Assembly (NCBI GenBank): GCA_022843385.1
Contig: JALHNT010000002.1
Span: 62,001-126,000, forward strand
Direction: 5' to 3'
Source: Anaerolineae bacterium
Lineage (GTDB): Bacteria > Chloroflexota > Anaerolineae > Aggregatilineales > Phototrophicaceae
DNA length: 64,000 nt
Made by a program: the position numbers and the translations under genes
Shown here: positions 63,620-64,000 of the stretch, one piece after another
Numbering within the stretch: position 1 is the stretch's first letter
Layout: each line of letters begins with the position of its first letter
The notes under the pieces: model-generated
Database searches by the model: none
Told to the model about the DNA's origin: nothing
Seen by the model: the letters and a program-made list of their open reading frames with translations, nothing else

Positions 63620-64000
63620 CTACGTCCCTTTTGCTCTGGGGCGCAGCAGGATGAGCATGGCGATGGTCGAAGCCAGGGTGACAAGCAGCCCCGGCCAGAC
63701 CCACCAGGGGCGATACTCAAAACGAATCAGGCGGCTAGTTTCCGGCACCCAGACGGCGCGGAACATGCCATTGGCACGCTGAATGTCGGCTGGCTGCCCA
63801 TCAATCGTCGCAACCCAACCGGGATAATCGGTATCGGCCAGCACCAACCAGACACCACCATCGGGCAAACCTGACTGAAGCGCGACCTCAATCTCAGTTG
63901 ACGATGGCGCATCAGTCACGCTCAGGACTTCGCCGAATGCCGCCTGATTATCCAGATTGGCCGGACAATCCAGCTTCAACCCCGGAAGCTCTGGCGCGAG
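63620..64000 (-). CDS. YfhO-like membrane protein, C-terminal fragment
   Basis: The frame stays open to the window edge, so the N-terminal part lies outside. The visible ~126 residues have a soluble beta domain with VLADTDYPGWVATIDGQ, RANGMFRAVWVP and RLIRFEYRP, ending in one membrane helix (WVWPGLLVTLASTIAMLILL) and a basic tail. This is the usual C-terminus of YfhO/DUF-type polytopic proteins linked to lipoteichoic-acid or surface-glycan glycosylation. It is coupled to the WbaP-like gene by TAGATG. Confidence 0.8.
   Translation of the reverse strand, partial: LAPELPGLKLDCPANLDNQAAFGEVLSVTDAPSSTEIEVALQSGLPDGGVWLVLADTDYPGWVATIDGQPADIQRANGMFRAVWVPETSRLIRFEYRPWWVWPGLLVTLASTIAMLILLRPRAKGT

Overview
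This 64 kb window carries no rRNA, tRNA, CRISPR array or transposase that I could see. The gene content points to Chloroflexota, probably Anaerolineae, though no marker gene proves it. The indications are: runs of polytopic GT-C-like membrane proteins, a PHAX-domain protein next to rpmF, a DHH-CBS-nucleotidyltransferase tRNA-maturation enzyme, large multi-GAF histidine kinases, TadE/TadG-like secreted proteins with Thr-Pro linkers, a glmS ribozyme, and intergenic short-tandem-repeat tracts. Base composition is moderately GC-rich, except for an AT-richer islet at about 13.2-14.3 kb.

Layout. 1-7.9 kb (+ strand): a partial glycosyltransferase 2, a hydroxyisobutyrate-dehydrogenase-like enzyme, a repeat-bearing gap, RluB-like pseudouridine synthase coupled to PlsC-like acyltransferase, a LysM/YkuD L,D-transpeptidase, and glmS preceded by a glmS ribozyme. 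8-12 kb (- strand): an aminotransferase, fabD, rpmF and a PHAX-domain protein. 12-13.2 kb: a gene-free tract of short tandem repeats. 13.2-14.3 kb: two small genes resembling polymorphic-toxin immunity proteins. 14.5-18.6 kb: ComM/YifB ATPase, a GH5-like glycosidase and a radical SAM DNA repair/modification protein. 18.6-23.8 kb (- strand): an envelope redox cluster with a molybdopterin oxidoreductase, a catalytically degenerate L,D-transpeptidase homologue, a CcdA-PPC-thioredoxin fusion, a TlpA-like protein and a DUF2085 membrane protein. 23.9-35.2 kb: cupin, GNAT, tRNA nucleotidyltransferase, a giant hybrid histidine kinase, UbiA prenyltransferase, M1-like peptidase lipoprotein and a PfkB sugar kinase.

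35.3-47.3 kb (- strand) is a signalling and secretion module. In transcription order it holds a coiled-coil PspA-like protein, a GAF histidine kinase, two OmpR-type regulators each ending at a clear terminator, and three large TadE/TadG-like proteins, one with a von Willebrand A domain interrupted by two long insertions. 47.9-64 kb is a surface-glycan locus: a YfhO-like C-terminus, a WbaP-like sugar transferase, an O-antigen-ligase-like TPR protein and a tightly overlapped run of about eight GT-C-type membrane proteins.

The most unusual signal is a pair of homologous ~420 bp intergenic elements at about 2040-2466 (+) and 47497-47911 (-). Each begins with a strong sigma70-like promoter, with TTGAC in the -35 box and a 17 bp spacer. 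In both, an ATG lies 7 nt after the -10 box and the same conserved block starts 76 nt after it. Both keep an open frame, but the substitutions between copies do not favour third codon positions, which fits a transcribed repeat or RNA element better than a protein gene. A third, partial copy of the 3' end lies at about 12.7 kb.
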